From JBFMFH01 sp040752275 (GTDB taxonomy: Bacteria > Acidobacteriota > Vicinamibacteria > Vicinamibacterales > JAKQTR01), in assembly GCA_040752275.1 (NCBI GenBank), contig JBFMFH010000122.1, positions 1-43,819 on the forward strand: DNA of 43,819 bases, written 5' to 3'. Both the position numbers and the translations under genes were made by a program. This document shows positions 25,976 through 33,557 of this stretch, piece by piece; position 1 is the first letter of the stretch; each line of letters starts with the position of its first letter. The notes below the pieces were generated by a model. That model was not told the origin of the DNA and searched no databases. It worked only from the letters and a program-made list of their open reading frames with translations.

Positions 25976-27391
25976 CTACCGTCCGATGGTCCGTTCGAGC
26001 CGGGCCTGGGCGAGCCTGGCGGCCGCCAGGGACCTCGCGCGGGCCACCTCGGCCTCGAGCAACGCCACCTGGGCATCCATCACCTCGGTGTTGGTGACCA
26101 GGCCGGCCTTGAATCGCTCTGTGACAACCCGGTGCGCCTCGGAAGCGCTTCTCACGGCGTCCGTCGCTGCGCCGATGGAGGCCCGCGCGGCTTCGAGATC
26201 GAGTCTCCGCTGCTGGACCTCAAACTCGATCACCCGGTCGAAATCGGCGAGCCGCTCCTGCAGGGCGCGCTGGCTGGCGTTGATTTCCGCCAACTCCGCC
26301 TTCACGCGCCCGCCATCCCACAAGGGCCAGGCCACGTTCACGCTCACGTCCCACGAGTCGTTCCAGGCCGCGGCGCGCGGGAAGATCCGCGGGTTCGGGC
26401 TGGCGTAGTCGAGGCCGGCTCCCAGGGCCACGGTCGGCTTCAGCCCAGCGGCCGCGGCCTTCTGCCGGCCGTCGAACGCCGAGATCCGGAGTTCGAGTGC
26501 CTGCCGCTCGGGCCGGTTCGCGAGGGCGGCTTCGAGCAGGCGAGCCAGCGGCTCGGGAGCCGGGGTCGGCTCTTCGAGGTTGGCCACGATCTCGATGGCG
26601 GTGCCCGAGGCCAGGCCCGCCGCCCGGCGAAGGTCGGCTTCGGCCACGTCCCGGGCGTTCTGCGCCTCGATGAGCAGCACCTGCTCGCGCGACCGCTGGG
26701 CTTCGACGCTCAGGACGTCGTTGGGCGCGAGCAGGCCCACGTCTCGCATCGTGCGCACGTCGCGCAAGTGGGCGTCAACCACCTTGAGGGCATGTTCGAC
26801 AACGCGCACGGCCTCGGTCGCGGTGGCCAGGTTCCAGAACGCCCGCGCGACATCGAGGCGGGCCTCGGCCCTGGCCACCGACACGTCTCGGCTCGACGCG
26901 CCCGCGTCGGCCTTTGCAGCCTGCTGGAGCGCCCCAACGCGGCCGGATGTGTAGACGGGCCACGTCACGTCGAGTCGGGCACGCCAGTTGTCCGGCACAT
27001 CGGGATAGATGATCTTGGGCGGAGAGAGCGCAGCGATCGGGATGCCGAACTCCTCCACATGGTTGGTTCGCGCATAGCCAGCCAGCACCGTGAAGACCGG
27101 CAGGTCGCCGGCGGACCGTGCAGCGAGCGCGGCTCTGGCGGCATCCTCACGCGATGTGTACTCGCCCACGCGGTGACTCGACGCTAGGGTGCGGTCGATG
27201 GCGTCCGCAAGTGTCAGCCTGACGAGGGCAGGCGGCTCCGCCGGTGCGGATGCACCTTGCGCCCAGGCCACGCCAGGCGCGCACCATCCGAACATGAGGG
27301 CCGCCAGGAGTGCGGAAGGGCGCGCGCTGCGAGCTGCGGCCTTCCCGAATCCCGAATCCCGAATCCCGAATCCCGTCCCAATGCGCCTCAT
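25976..27391 (-). CDS. TolC-like outer-membrane efflux protein
   Basis: The 471-residue product has two OEP repeats: LTLADAIDRTLASSHRVGEY with its long helices, then LARLLEAALANRPERQALELRI with the second set. Tyr/Pro-rich strands (YPDVPDNWRARLDVTWPVYTSGR and the matching DSWDVSVNVAWPLWDGGR) form the barrel. It would complete a tripartite pump with the HlyD lipoprotein and ABC-2 permeases. The ATG at 27391 overlaps the ATPase stop (ATGA). Residues 7-16 (GFGIRDSGFG) are encoded by a CCCGAAT array, giving an unusually long n-region before the signal peptide core (SALLAALMFGWCAPGVAWAQ). An ATG at residue 33 would cut into that core. Confidence 0.9.
   Translation of the reverse strand: MRRIGTGFGIRDSGFGKAAARSARPSALLAALMFGWCAPGVAWAQGASAPAEPPALVRLTLADAIDRTLASSHRVGEYTSREDAARAALAARSAGDLPVFTVLAGYARTNHVEEFGIPIAALSPPKIIYPDVPDNWRARLDVTWPVYTSGRVGALQQAAKADAGASSRDVSVARAEARLDVARAFWNLATATEAVRVVEHALKVVDAHLRDVRTMRDVGLLAPNDVLSVEAQRSREQVLLIEAQNARDVAEADLRRAAGLASGTAIEIVANLEEPTPAPEPLARLLEAALANRPERQALELRISAFDGRQKAAAAGLKPTVALGAGLDYASPNPRIFPRAAAWNDSWDVSVNVAWPLWDGGRVKAELAEINASQRALQERLADFDRVIEFEVQQRRLDLEAARASIGAATDAVRSASEAHRVVTERFKAGLVTNTEVMDAQVALLEAEVARARSLAAARLAQARLERTIGR
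27344..27371 (-). repeat. Heptad array CCCGAAT x4 inside the tolC-like 5' end
   Basis: Four perfect units encode residues 7-16 of the outer-membrane protein (heptapeptide GIRDSGF on this strand). Confidence 0.92.
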
Positions 27392-28326
27392 GACTCCCCC
27401 GCTGTGGCCGACATGACCTGATCGATGAACACATCCTCGAGGGCCGCCGGTACGATCCGCATGCCCGTGACGCCAACGTGCTCGCCGGCAAGCGCCGATG
27501 CGGCCCGGACCATGGCCGCTTCACCTCCTCCGCGTGCAACCCGTACGTGAAGCCGCTCGCCGAAGGTCTGCACGTCGCGCACGGCTGCGTCGTCTCGGAG
27601 GATTCTCAGCGCACGCTCCTGGGGCTCGGCCATGACCTCGATCACCTCGTCGGGAAACGACTGTCTCAGCCGGCCCGGACTGTCGAGGGCGAGGATGCGG
27701 CCTTCGTTCATCAGGGCCACGCGCGAGCAGCGCTCGGCTTCGTCGAGATACGGCGTGGCAATCAGGATCGTGATACCCTGTGCGAGGAACTCGGACAGCA
27801 GGCGCCAGAACTCGCGTCGCGACACCGGGTCGACACCGGTCGTCGGTTCGTCGAGCATCACGATCCTCGGCTCGTGCACCAGCGTGCAGGCCAGGGCGAG
27901 CTTCTGCTTCATGCCGCCAGACAGGCGATCGGCCAGCCGGTCACGGAACGGCGTGAGCTGCATCATCTCGAGCAGCCGGTTGCGGCGCTCGTGGTAGCGA
28001 ACGAGGCCGTGAATCTCGGCGAAGAACGCAATGTTCTCGTCGATGGTCAGGTCGCCGTAGAGGCTGAATTTCTGTGAGAAGTAGCCGACGCTGGTCGTGA
28101 TGGCGCGCCGGTCCTTGACGGGGTGGTGGCCGAGGACGGCAAGTGTGCCCGCGTCCGCCTTGAGCAGGCCGCAGGCCAGGCGAATCGTCGTGGTCTTGCC
28201 GGCGCCGTCCGGGCCGATCAGGCCGAACATCTCCCCCGAATCGACGCGCAGCGTCACGTCGCGCACCGCCTCGGTGACCCCGAAGCGCTTGCGGACCCCC
28301 GTCAGCTCGAGAGCAGGCAGGCCCAC
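27388..28326 (-). CDS. ABC exporter ATP-binding protein (first ATPase of the operon)
   Basis: The 312-residue subunit has Walker A GPDGAGKTT (38-46), YFSQKFSLYGDLTIDENI, signature LSGGMKQK, Walker B IVMLDEPTTGVDP and ATPYLDEAERC, where the usual H-loop TH reads TP. The switch His is therefore replaced by Pro, which suggests that this site is degenerate and that its partner (25032-25967) carries the catalytic site. It starts at GTG 28326, 4 nt after the HlyD stop, and its own stop overlaps the TolC start. Confidence 0.9.
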   Translation of the reverse strand: MGLPALELTGVRKRFGVTEAVRDVTLRVDSGEMFGLIGPDGAGKTTTIRLACGLLKADAGTLAVLGHHPVKDRRAITTSVGYFSQKFSLYGDLTIDENIAFFAEIHGLVRYHERRNRLLEMMQLTPFRDRLADRLSGGMKQKLALACTLVHEPRIVMLDEPTTGVDPVSRREFWRLLSEFLAQGITILIATPYLDEAERCSRVALMNEGRILALDSPGRLRQSFPDEVIEVMAEPQERALRILRDDAAVRDVQTFGERLHVRVARGGGEAAMVRAASALAGEHVGVTGMRIVPAALEDVFIDQVMSATAGES

Positions 28327-28330
28327 GTGC

Positions 28331-29368
28331 CTACCGTCCCGAATCCCGAATCCCGGATCCCGAATCCCGGATCGAGATCTCCGCCTCGACCGGCATGCCC
28401 TGCTTCAGGACGCCGGATCGGTTGTCGACGGTGATCTTCAGCCGGTAGACCAGCTTCGAGCGTTCCTCCGCCGTCTGCACGTTGCGCGGCGTGAATTCAG
28501 CCTTCGGTGAGATGAACGTCACCGTGCCTTCGATGCCGGCGCCGCCGGCATCCGTGTGGATGGTGGCGGTCTGGCCCAGGGTCACGCGCGGCACGAGCGG
28601 CTCGTCCATATAGACGTTGGCCCAGACGTGGTCGAGATCGGCCACCACGACGAGAGGCGATCGGGGGGCAATGAGCTCGCCCTGGTCAACGAGTTTCTGC
28701 GTCACGATACCGGCCACCGGGCTGCGCACGGTGGCGTCGCGCGTTGCCTTCTCGAGGGCGGCGATCTGGGCGTCAATCGCCGCGACGCGCGCCCTGGCTG
28801 CCTCGATCTCCTCCCGGCGCGCGCCAGCCTTGAGCCTGGCCAACGCTTCCTCGGCGGCACGGACACGTGCTTCTCCGCCTCGGACCCGCTGGCGGGCCAC
28901 GTCGCGCCTGGTTTCGGCATCGTCTCGTGGCTTCTCGGCACCCGAGTTGGCGGCGATGAGGGCCTCGAAGCGCTTCAGGTCGCGCTCGGCGGAACCGAGT
29001 TCCCGGCGTGCCCCGTCGAGGTCGGCCGCTGCCGCCGCGCGCTGCGCGTCGGCTTGCCGGATGTCCTCCGGTCGAGCACCGGCGACGAGCAGGCGCAGTT
29101 GCGCGTCGGAGGCTCGGCGTTCTGCCGCCGCGCGCTTCAGCGCGAGGGCCGTGTCAGCCGTGTCGAGTTCGGCAATGACGGATCCGGCCTCCACGCGATC
29201 GCCTTCCGCCACACGCAAGGCGGTGAGCCGTCCGCCGACTTCGGCCGACAGTTGGACCTCGGTGGCCTCGATGTAACCCGAAACCCGAATCTGGTTGACC
29301 GGGCCGCCGTTGCTGCAGCCCGATGCCAGGATTGCGGCAGACAGCAGCGCGAGTAGATCGCGGTTCAT
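28331..29368 (-). CDS. HlyD-family membrane-fusion lipoprotein (YbhG-like)
   Basis: The 345-residue periplasmic adaptor links the ABC-2 permeases to TolC. LLSAAILASGC is a lipoprotein signal with lipid-acceptor Cys18. The biotinyl-lipoyl-like halves are GYIEATEVQLSAEVGGRLTALRVAEGDRVEAG and TVRSPVAGIVTQKLVDQGELI, which flank a long coiled-coil hairpin (about residues 75-205). The ATG at 29368 overlaps the TetR stop (ATGA), so the regulator and pump are one operon. The C-terminal residues from about 332 (IRDSGSGIRDSG) are encoded by a heptad array. Confidence 0.92.
   Translation of the reverse strand: MNRDLLALLSAAILASGCSNGGPVNQIRVSGYIEATEVQLSAEVGGRLTALRVAEGDRVEAGSVIAELDTADTALALKRAAAERRASDAQLRLLVAGARPEDIRQADAQRAAAAADLDGARRELGSAERDLKRFEALIAANSGAEKPRDDAETRRDVARQRVRGGEARVRAAEEALARLKAGARREEIEAARARVAAIDAQIAALEKATRDATVRSPVAGIVTQKLVDQGELIAPRSPLVVVADLDHVWANVYMDEPLVPRVTLGQTATIHTDAGGAGIEGTVTFISPKAEFTPRNVQTAEERSKLVYRLKITVDNRSGVLKQGMPVEAEISIRDSGSGIRDSGR
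28338..28372 (-). repeat. Heptad array CCCGAAT/CCCGGAT x5 inside the hlyD-like 3' end
   Basis: Units are CCCGAAT, CCCGAAT, CCCGGAT, CCCGAAT and CCCGGAT. They encode the last 12 residues or so before the final Arg and stop. Confidence 0.92.
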
Positions 29369-30120
29369 GATGAACGCTCCGTGTGTCGATTGGCAGCAGA
29401 GGGCGCCGCTGCCGGCGCGGGATGCACCGCCAGCGCCTGCCGGCTCATCTCCTGCATGTGGCGGACGAAGTGGCGGGGCTCGAGCAGGTTGGTTTCGAGG
29501 CCGGTGTAGTGCGAGATGCTCGCCCGGATCGGCCCGGACGCCAGGTAGACGACGATGGGCCAGGCGGTCGTCAGATAGGTGAGCAGCGGGTCCACGTCCC
29601 GAAACACGCCTTCGCGCTGGCCTTGTCGCACGATCGCCGTCATGATCCCGACGACGCGGCTGAGGAGCAGGAATGTGTCCTTGTCGAGGTGTCTGGCGCC
29701 TTCGACGACTTCGCGCAGCATGATGGGGGCGACCGAGGGTTCGGCGAGTCCCAGGGAGACAAAGGTCTCGATGAAGCGGTCGAGCTTCGCGTCAGCGGGT
29801 CCGGCGCCGTCCGCGGCGGCTTCGAGTCGGTCCACCAGCCCGAGCAGCACGCGCTGGATGGCGGCGCGGTAGAGCCTGGCCTTGCTGCCGAAGTAGTAGT
29901 AGAGCATGGCCTTGTTGAGGCGGGCCTTGCGGCTGATGCGGTCCACGCGGGCGCCAGCAAACCCCTGCTGAGCGAACTCGGCGAGGGCGGCCGTGATGAT
30001 GCGGTCGTGGGCGCCGGGTGTGGGTGGCGTGGGATTCTGGGATCGCGGCTGGACCTGAGGGTGGTGCCGGGACTGCGGTGGGGCGAGCCGGGGCGTGGGG
30101 GGGTCGGATCGTCGCGGCAT
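29365..30120 (-). CDS. TetR-family repressor of the efflux operon
   Basis: The 251-residue protein has a Pro-rich N-terminal extension (about 1-36) and a classical TetR DNA-binding domain (RIITAALAEFAQQGFAGARVDRISRKARLNKAMLYYYFGSKARLYRAA). An effector domain resembling E. coli CecR, the regulator of ybhGFSR, follows. Two palindromic sites lie between its start and its own -10 box, so autorepression with induction by the pump substrate is likely. No ribosome site precedes ATG 30120. The stop overlaps the HlyD start. Confidence 0.9.
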   Translation of the reverse strand: MPRRSDPPTPRLAPPQSRHHPQVQPRSQNPTPPTPGAHDRIITAALAEFAQQGFAGARVDRISRKARLNKAMLYYYFGSKARLYRAAIQRVLLGLVDRLEAAADGAGPADAKLDRFIETFVSLGLAEPSVAPIMLREVVEGARHLDKDTFLLLSRVVGIMTAIVRQGQREGVFRDVDPLLTYLTTAWPIVVYLASGPIRASISHYTGLETNLLEPRHFVRHMQEMSRQALAVHPAPAAAPSAANRHTERSS

Positions 30121-30124
30121 TTAT

Positions 30125-30180
30125 ACCAACCGTTTGGTTCAACTAGCTGGTTAGTATATACAATACCGCCGCGATGTCAA
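30125..30180 (-). promoter_or_regulatory. Sigma-70 promoter and two operators of the tetR-efflux operon
   Basis: On the reverse strand a perfect -35 TTGACA (30175-30180) is separated by 16 bp from TATACT (30153-30158). Immediately downstream are two palindromes: 30141-30152, which matches its reverse complement at 10 of 12 bases, and ACCAACCGTTTGGT at 30125-30138, which matches at 12 of 14. Operators placed at or after the transcription start are typical of TetR autorepression. Confidence 0.75.
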
Positions 30181-30211
30181 GCAAGAGCCCGATCCGACAG
30201 TACCAGCTCTA

Positions 30212-30241
30212 TTGCAGAACAGACTGCAAATACACTAGAAT
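30212..30241 (+). promoter_or_regulatory. Promoter and operator of the toxin-antitoxin pair
   Basis: TTGCAG (30212-30217) and TAGAAT (30236-30241) are separated by 18 bp. The inverted repeat TTGCAG-AACAGA-CTGCAA (30212-30229) covers the -35 box and is a likely site for the RHH antitoxin. TAGAAT is 7 nt from the ATG at 30249, which suggests a leaderless message. Confidence 0.6.
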
Positions 30242-30248
30242 ACGCAAT

Positions 30249-30491
30249 ATGAAGACCATATCCGTCACGCTCGACGAGGACCTCCTCCAGGGCGTCGACC
30301 GCGCCGCTCGCGCGGCCAGGACCACCCGCTCCGAGCTCTTTCGCGTAGCCTTGCGCGAGTGGCTCGCCGCACGTCGGCGTCGCAGGCTCGCCGAAGAGGA
30401 CCGGGCCGGATACGAACGCCGCCCAGTCACCGCCGATGAGTTCTCCGGTCTCATCGCCAGCCAGCCGCTCGACGACGGAGACTGGTCGTGA
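30249..30491 (+). CDS. Ribbon-helix-helix antitoxin
   Basis: The 80-residue protein begins MKTISVTLDEDLLQGVDRAAR, a ribbon-helix-helix strand and helix; RTTRSELFRVALREWLA completes the fold. It should bind its own promoter as a dimer and neutralise the toxin with its acidic C-terminal tail (TADEFSGLIASQPLDDGDW). I start at 30249. An upstream in-frame ATG at 30174 would lie within the promoter. The stop overlaps the toxin GTG (GTGA). Confidence 0.88.
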   Translation: MKTISVTLDEDLLQGVDRAARAARTTRSELFRVALREWLAARRRRRLAEEDRAGYERRPVTADEFSGLIASQPLDDGDWS

Positions 30492-30811
30492 GCAGGGGCG
30501 AGATCTGGATGTTCCGGTTCGCGCCACCGGACAAGCAGCGGCCCGTCCTGATCCTGACCCGCTCCGATATGATTCCCCGCCTCAATACCGTGACGGTCGC
30601 GCCCCTCACTCGAACCATCCGCAGCGTTCCTACAGAAGTCGTCGTGGGAGCCGAGTCCGGTCTCAAGGAACCATCTGCGATCAACCTCCACCACGTCGTG
30701 ACGCTCCCCCGTGCAGGGCTACGCCGGTTCGTCGGCTCGGTGTCAGACGACATCATGGTCCGCGTCCGCACCGCGTTGCTCGTCGCACTCGGGTGGGACA
30801 ACGCGTCGTAG
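30488..30811 (+). CDS. mazF: MazF/PemK-family toxin (mRNA interferase)
   Basis: The 107-residue protein has the family pattern: RGEIWMFRFAPPDKQRPVLILTRSDM with the conserved RGEIW and RPVLIL, VTVAPLTRTIRSVPTEV, and GLKEPSAINLHHVVTLPRAGL. The conserved Arg and Thr of the cleft (TVAPLTRT) are present, so it is probably an active ribosome-independent endoribonuclease. It is coupled to the antitoxin by GTGA. An RHH-MazF pairing is a common arrangement. Confidence 0.92.
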   Translation: MSRGEIWMFRFAPPDKQRPVLILTRSDMIPRLNTVTVAPLTRTIRSVPTEVVVGAESGLKEPSAINLHHVVTLPRAGLRRFVGSVSDDIMVRVRTALLVALGWDNAS

Positions 30812-31318
30812 TACCGGAAACGGCCGGCGTGGGCGGCGACCGAACTCGCGCTGCCGTGCTGGGGACCCCGGGCCGCCTGCGCCCAGCACGTCTACCACCC
30901 ACTCAACCCATTAACCTCATCAACATTGCCGGGCGATCCCAAGGATCTTGACGCCGATACCCTGCGCCGCTAATCTGTCGCCGTCGTCCGGTCAGTCGAT
31001 CCGCGCCGGAAGATCAGGCGCTCCTTCGGTGATGCCCGCGCTCGGTGTCGAGCCCGGCGGCGCCATCGGCTGAACGCTCCCCCGCGCGTCCCGACTGTGG
31101 TCCTGGCCGGGCGTGCGGCCGGGTCGGCCCACGAGCCCCCGAGGTCAGACGGTTCTGCCCGCCCCCGATTCCGGCGTGCCCGCCAACCTTGAGCGACGCG
31201 CGCAGCACCGCGTCGAAGCCGGTGATGTCGGGGAACGCGGGCGTCCGGCGCATTGTTCGCGACGGCGGTTAAGCCGTGAGCGATGCCAGGCAAGCGGCTG
31301 TCCCGGGGAGAACGGCAG
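30812..31318. other. 507-nt gap upstream of the kinase-like/BON gene
   Basis: I find no supported gene, RNA or tandem repeat here. Two short readings look codon-like: GDPKDLDADTLRR before a stop at about 30971 (forward), and a reverse reading below 31253 starting MRRTPAFPDITGFDAVLRASLKVGG. They may be remnants of lost genes. A promoter for the next gene must lie here or further upstream, but no convincing box was found. Confidence 0.35.
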
Positions 31319-32125
31319 ATGTCCGTAATCACGATCTCCAGGGGTACCTTCAGCGGCGGTCTGATGCTCGCCGACCGCCTCTCGCAACAACTGGGCTATC
31401 GCAACATCGGCCGCGACCTCATCGTCGAACGGGCGGCGCTGTCGGGCGTCCCGCAGGAGATCCTCCAGAACGCCCTGCAAAAGCCGCCCTCCTTCCTCGA
31501 ACGCCTCAAACACAGCAAGTACATCTACCTCTGCCTGATCCAGGCCGCCCTGAGCGAGGAGGTCCGCCAGGGCCGGGCCATCTACCTCGGCAATGCCGGG
31601 CACCTTCTGCTCAAGGGGGCCCCGGTGCTCAGGGCGCGGATCGTCGCGCCCCTCGACGTCCGCCTCCGGATGGCCCAGGAACGCCTCAAGTTGACGCGCA
31701 GCCAGGCCCTGGACCATATCCAGCGCACCGACAACGACCGGCGGAAGTGGACGCAGTACATCTACGGCGTGGACTGGACCGATCCCTCGCTCTACGACGT
31801 AGTCTTGAATCTGGAGTTCATGACCGTTCAGCACGCCTGCGACGTCCTCGCGACGCTGGTGACGAAGGATCCCTTCGCGCTGACACCCGAGTCCCAGGCC
31901 CTGTTCGACAATCTTGCCCTCTCCAGCCGGCTCCGCGCCAACCTGGCGACCAACACGTCCACAGAAGACCTCGAAGTCGACGTGTCGGCGAGAGCGGGAG
32001 TCGTGACGATCCGCGGGAAGTTCTCGAGCCGGTATCACATGTCGGAGATCGAGAGAATCGCCAGAGCCGTTCCCGGCGTGAAGGAACTGAGCCTTCTCGG
32101 GTCCGGTTCGTCCCCGGACGCCTGA
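31319..32125 (+). CDS. Cytidylate-kinase-like protein with C-terminal BON domain
   Basis: The 268-residue protein begins MSVITISRGTFSGGLMLADRLSQQLGYRNIGRDLI, matching the start of the cytidylate-kinase-like AAK family (ITISR...SGG...LA..LGY). The P-loop Lys of true CMP kinases is not evident, as in that family. The RLRMAQERLKLTRSQALDHIQRTDNDRRKWTQYIYGVDWTDPSLYDVVLN segment is the LID and following strand. Residues about 205-265 (LRANLATNTSTEDLEVDVSARAGVVTIRGKF...VPGVKEL) form a BON domain. I start at ATG 31319, with GGGGAG upstream; ATG 31283 is possible. It is the gene immediately before qmoA but is separated from it by a hairpin. Function is unknown; a sensory or regulatory role is a guess. 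Confidence 0.8.
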   Translation: MSVITISRGTFSGGLMLADRLSQQLGYRNIGRDLIVERAALSGVPQEILQNALQKPPSFLERLKHSKYIYLCLIQAALSEEVRQGRAIYLGNAGHLLLKGAPVLRARIVAPLDVRLRMAQERLKLTRSQALDHIQRTDNDRRKWTQYIYGVDWTDPSLYDVVLNLEFMTVQHACDVLATLVTKDPFALTPESQALFDNLALSSRLRANLATNTSTEDLEVDVSARAGVVTIRGKFSSRYHMSEIERIARAVPGVKELSLLGSGSSPDA

Positions 32126-32144
32126 GCCCCGGACGTGCCGGGGC
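32126..32144 (+). terminator. Hairpin after the kinase-like/BON gene
   Basis: GCCCCGG-ACGTG-CCGGGGC is a perfect 7-bp stem with a 5-nt loop immediately after the stop codon. A pyrimidine-rich stretch follows but no true U-run, so termination is probable rather than certain. Confidence 0.55.
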
Positions 32145-32155
32145 GAGGCGTCTCT

Positions 32156-32173
32156 CTTTCGGCGCGCCGAAAG
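32156..32173. promoter_or_regulatory. Perfect 18-bp palindrome upstream of qmoA
   Basis: CTTTCGGCGCGCCGAAAG is identical to its reverse complement and lies about 120 bp before the qmoA start. It may be an operator or an RNA hairpin. I do not recognise the regulator. Confidence 0.5.
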
Positions 32174-32291
32174 GAGGTCTCGGGCAACCATCCACCTCGT
32201 TCGCTGGTCAACAGTTGTCGGCCATCCCATCAGCCACCGCACCACCGCCCCCACCCGGGATCGGCCACCTTGCGCATCGAGAGAGCACATC

Positions 32292-33554
32292 ATGAACGCG
32301 AACAGCAAAGCCATACTCGTCATCGGAGGCGGCATCTCGGGCATGACCGCCGCCCTCGAGATCGCCGAGCTCGGGTACCACGTCATCCTGGTCGAGAAGG
32401 AGCCCTGCCTCGGCGGCCGTGTGATTCGTACCCACCGGTATTTCCCGAAGATGTGCCCGCCGGCCTGCGGCTTCGAGATCAACGTCCGCCGGATCAGGCA
32501 GAACCCCAGGATCTCGGTGCACACCCTCGCGACGGTGGAGGGCATTACGGGAAAGGTCGGGAACTTCACGGCCAGGATCGTGACTCGGCCCAGGTACGTC
32601 ACCGGCCGGCCTTCGCTGGATGACTCGCTCATGGCCGGGCTGCACGGCGAACGCCCGAACGACTTCAACCTGGGCATGGACACGACCAAGGCCCTCTACA
32701 TGCCTCACGACATGGCCTACCCGCACCTGCACGTGATCGACAGGCCGGCGCTGTCCGACGAGGATGCAGCAACGCTCTCACGGATGGCGCCGCCCGGTGC
32801 GATCGATCTGAACATGGTCGAGGAGGACATCGAGGTCGAAGTCGGCGCCGTGATCGTGGCGACCGGCTGGCGCCCGTACGATCCGCACAGACTGGACCAC
32901 CTCGGCTACGGCCGCTGCCGGAACGTCATTACGAACGTGATGATGGAGCGCCTCGCCGCCGGGGGCGGGCCGACCGGGGGCGAGATCGTCCGCCCCTCGG
33001 ATGGCCGGAAGGCGCACAACGTGGCCTTCGTGCAGTGCGCCGGATCCAGGGACGAGAACCACCTGCCGTACTGCTCGGCAGTCTGCTGCATGGCCTCGCT
33101 GAAGCAGGCGCGGTACCTGCGGGAGCAGAACCCCGAGTCGAGAGCCACAATCTTCTACATCGACATCCGCGCAACCGGCCGCCTCGAGAAGTTCTACCTC
33201 GACATGCTCGAGGACGACCATGTGTCGTTCGTGAAGGGTAAGGTCTCCACGATCTCCGAGGAACCCGGCAGCCGCAACCTTGTGCTGGCGGTCGAGGACA
33301 CGGTAGCCGGCACCAGGCTGCGCCAGACCTTCGACCTGGTGGTGCTGGCCTCTGGCATCGTGCCCAACACCGCCGACATGAAGGTCCCCGTCTCGCTGAA
33401 GTACGACGCCTATGGATTCATCGACGGCACGACCGAGGTCCCCGGCATCTACGCGGCCGGGTGCGCGAAACGCCCCTGCGACGTCGCCCGGTCCACGAAG
33501 GACTCCACGGCGGCGGCGCTCAAGGCGGTGCAGTGCCTGAGTCAGGGGGAGTAA
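32292..33554 (+). CDS. qmoA: QmoA, FAD subunit of the Qmo complex
   Basis: QmoA is an HdrA-related flavoprotein of the quinone-interacting membrane-bound oxidoreductase, which links the menaquinone pool to cytosolic sulfur enzymes (APS reductase in sulfate reducers). The FAD motif GGGISG (12-17) is followed by VEKEPCLGGRV, then HRYFPKMCPPACGFEINVRRIRQNPRI, a block characteristic of QmoA. QCAGSRDENHLPYCSAVCCMASLKQA (about 248-273) has HdrA-type cysteines at 249, 261, 265 and 266. DLVVLASGIVPN and the GIYAAGCAKRPCDVARS dinucleotide-domain end are present. Length (420) is normal. It begins an operon with qmoB after 3 nt. Confidence 0.93.
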   Translation: MNANSKAILVIGGGISGMTAALEIAELGYHVILVEKEPCLGGRVIRTHRYFPKMCPPACGFEINVRRIRQNPRISVHTLATVEGITGKVGNFTARIVTRPRYVTGRPSLDDSLMAGLHGERPNDFNLGMDTTKALYMPHDMAYPHLHVIDRPALSDEDAATLSRMAPPGAIDLNMVEEDIEVEVGAVIVATGWRPYDPHRLDHLGYGRCRNVITNVMMERLAAGGGPTGGEIVRPSDGRKAHNVAFVQCAGSRDENHLPYCSAVCCMASLKQARYLREQNPESRATIFYIDIRATGRLEKFYLDMLEDDHVSFVKGKVSTISEEPGSRNLVLAVEDTVAGTRLRQTFDLVVLASGIVPNTADMKVPVSLKYDAYGFIDGTTEVPGIYAAGCAKRPCDVARSTKDSTAAALKAVQCLSQGE

Positions 33555-33557
33555 CCG

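Noticed and set aside
32220..32235. Sigma-54 promoter before qmoA
   Set aside because: TGGTCAACAGTTGTC has the GG but lacks the -12 GC at the required position.
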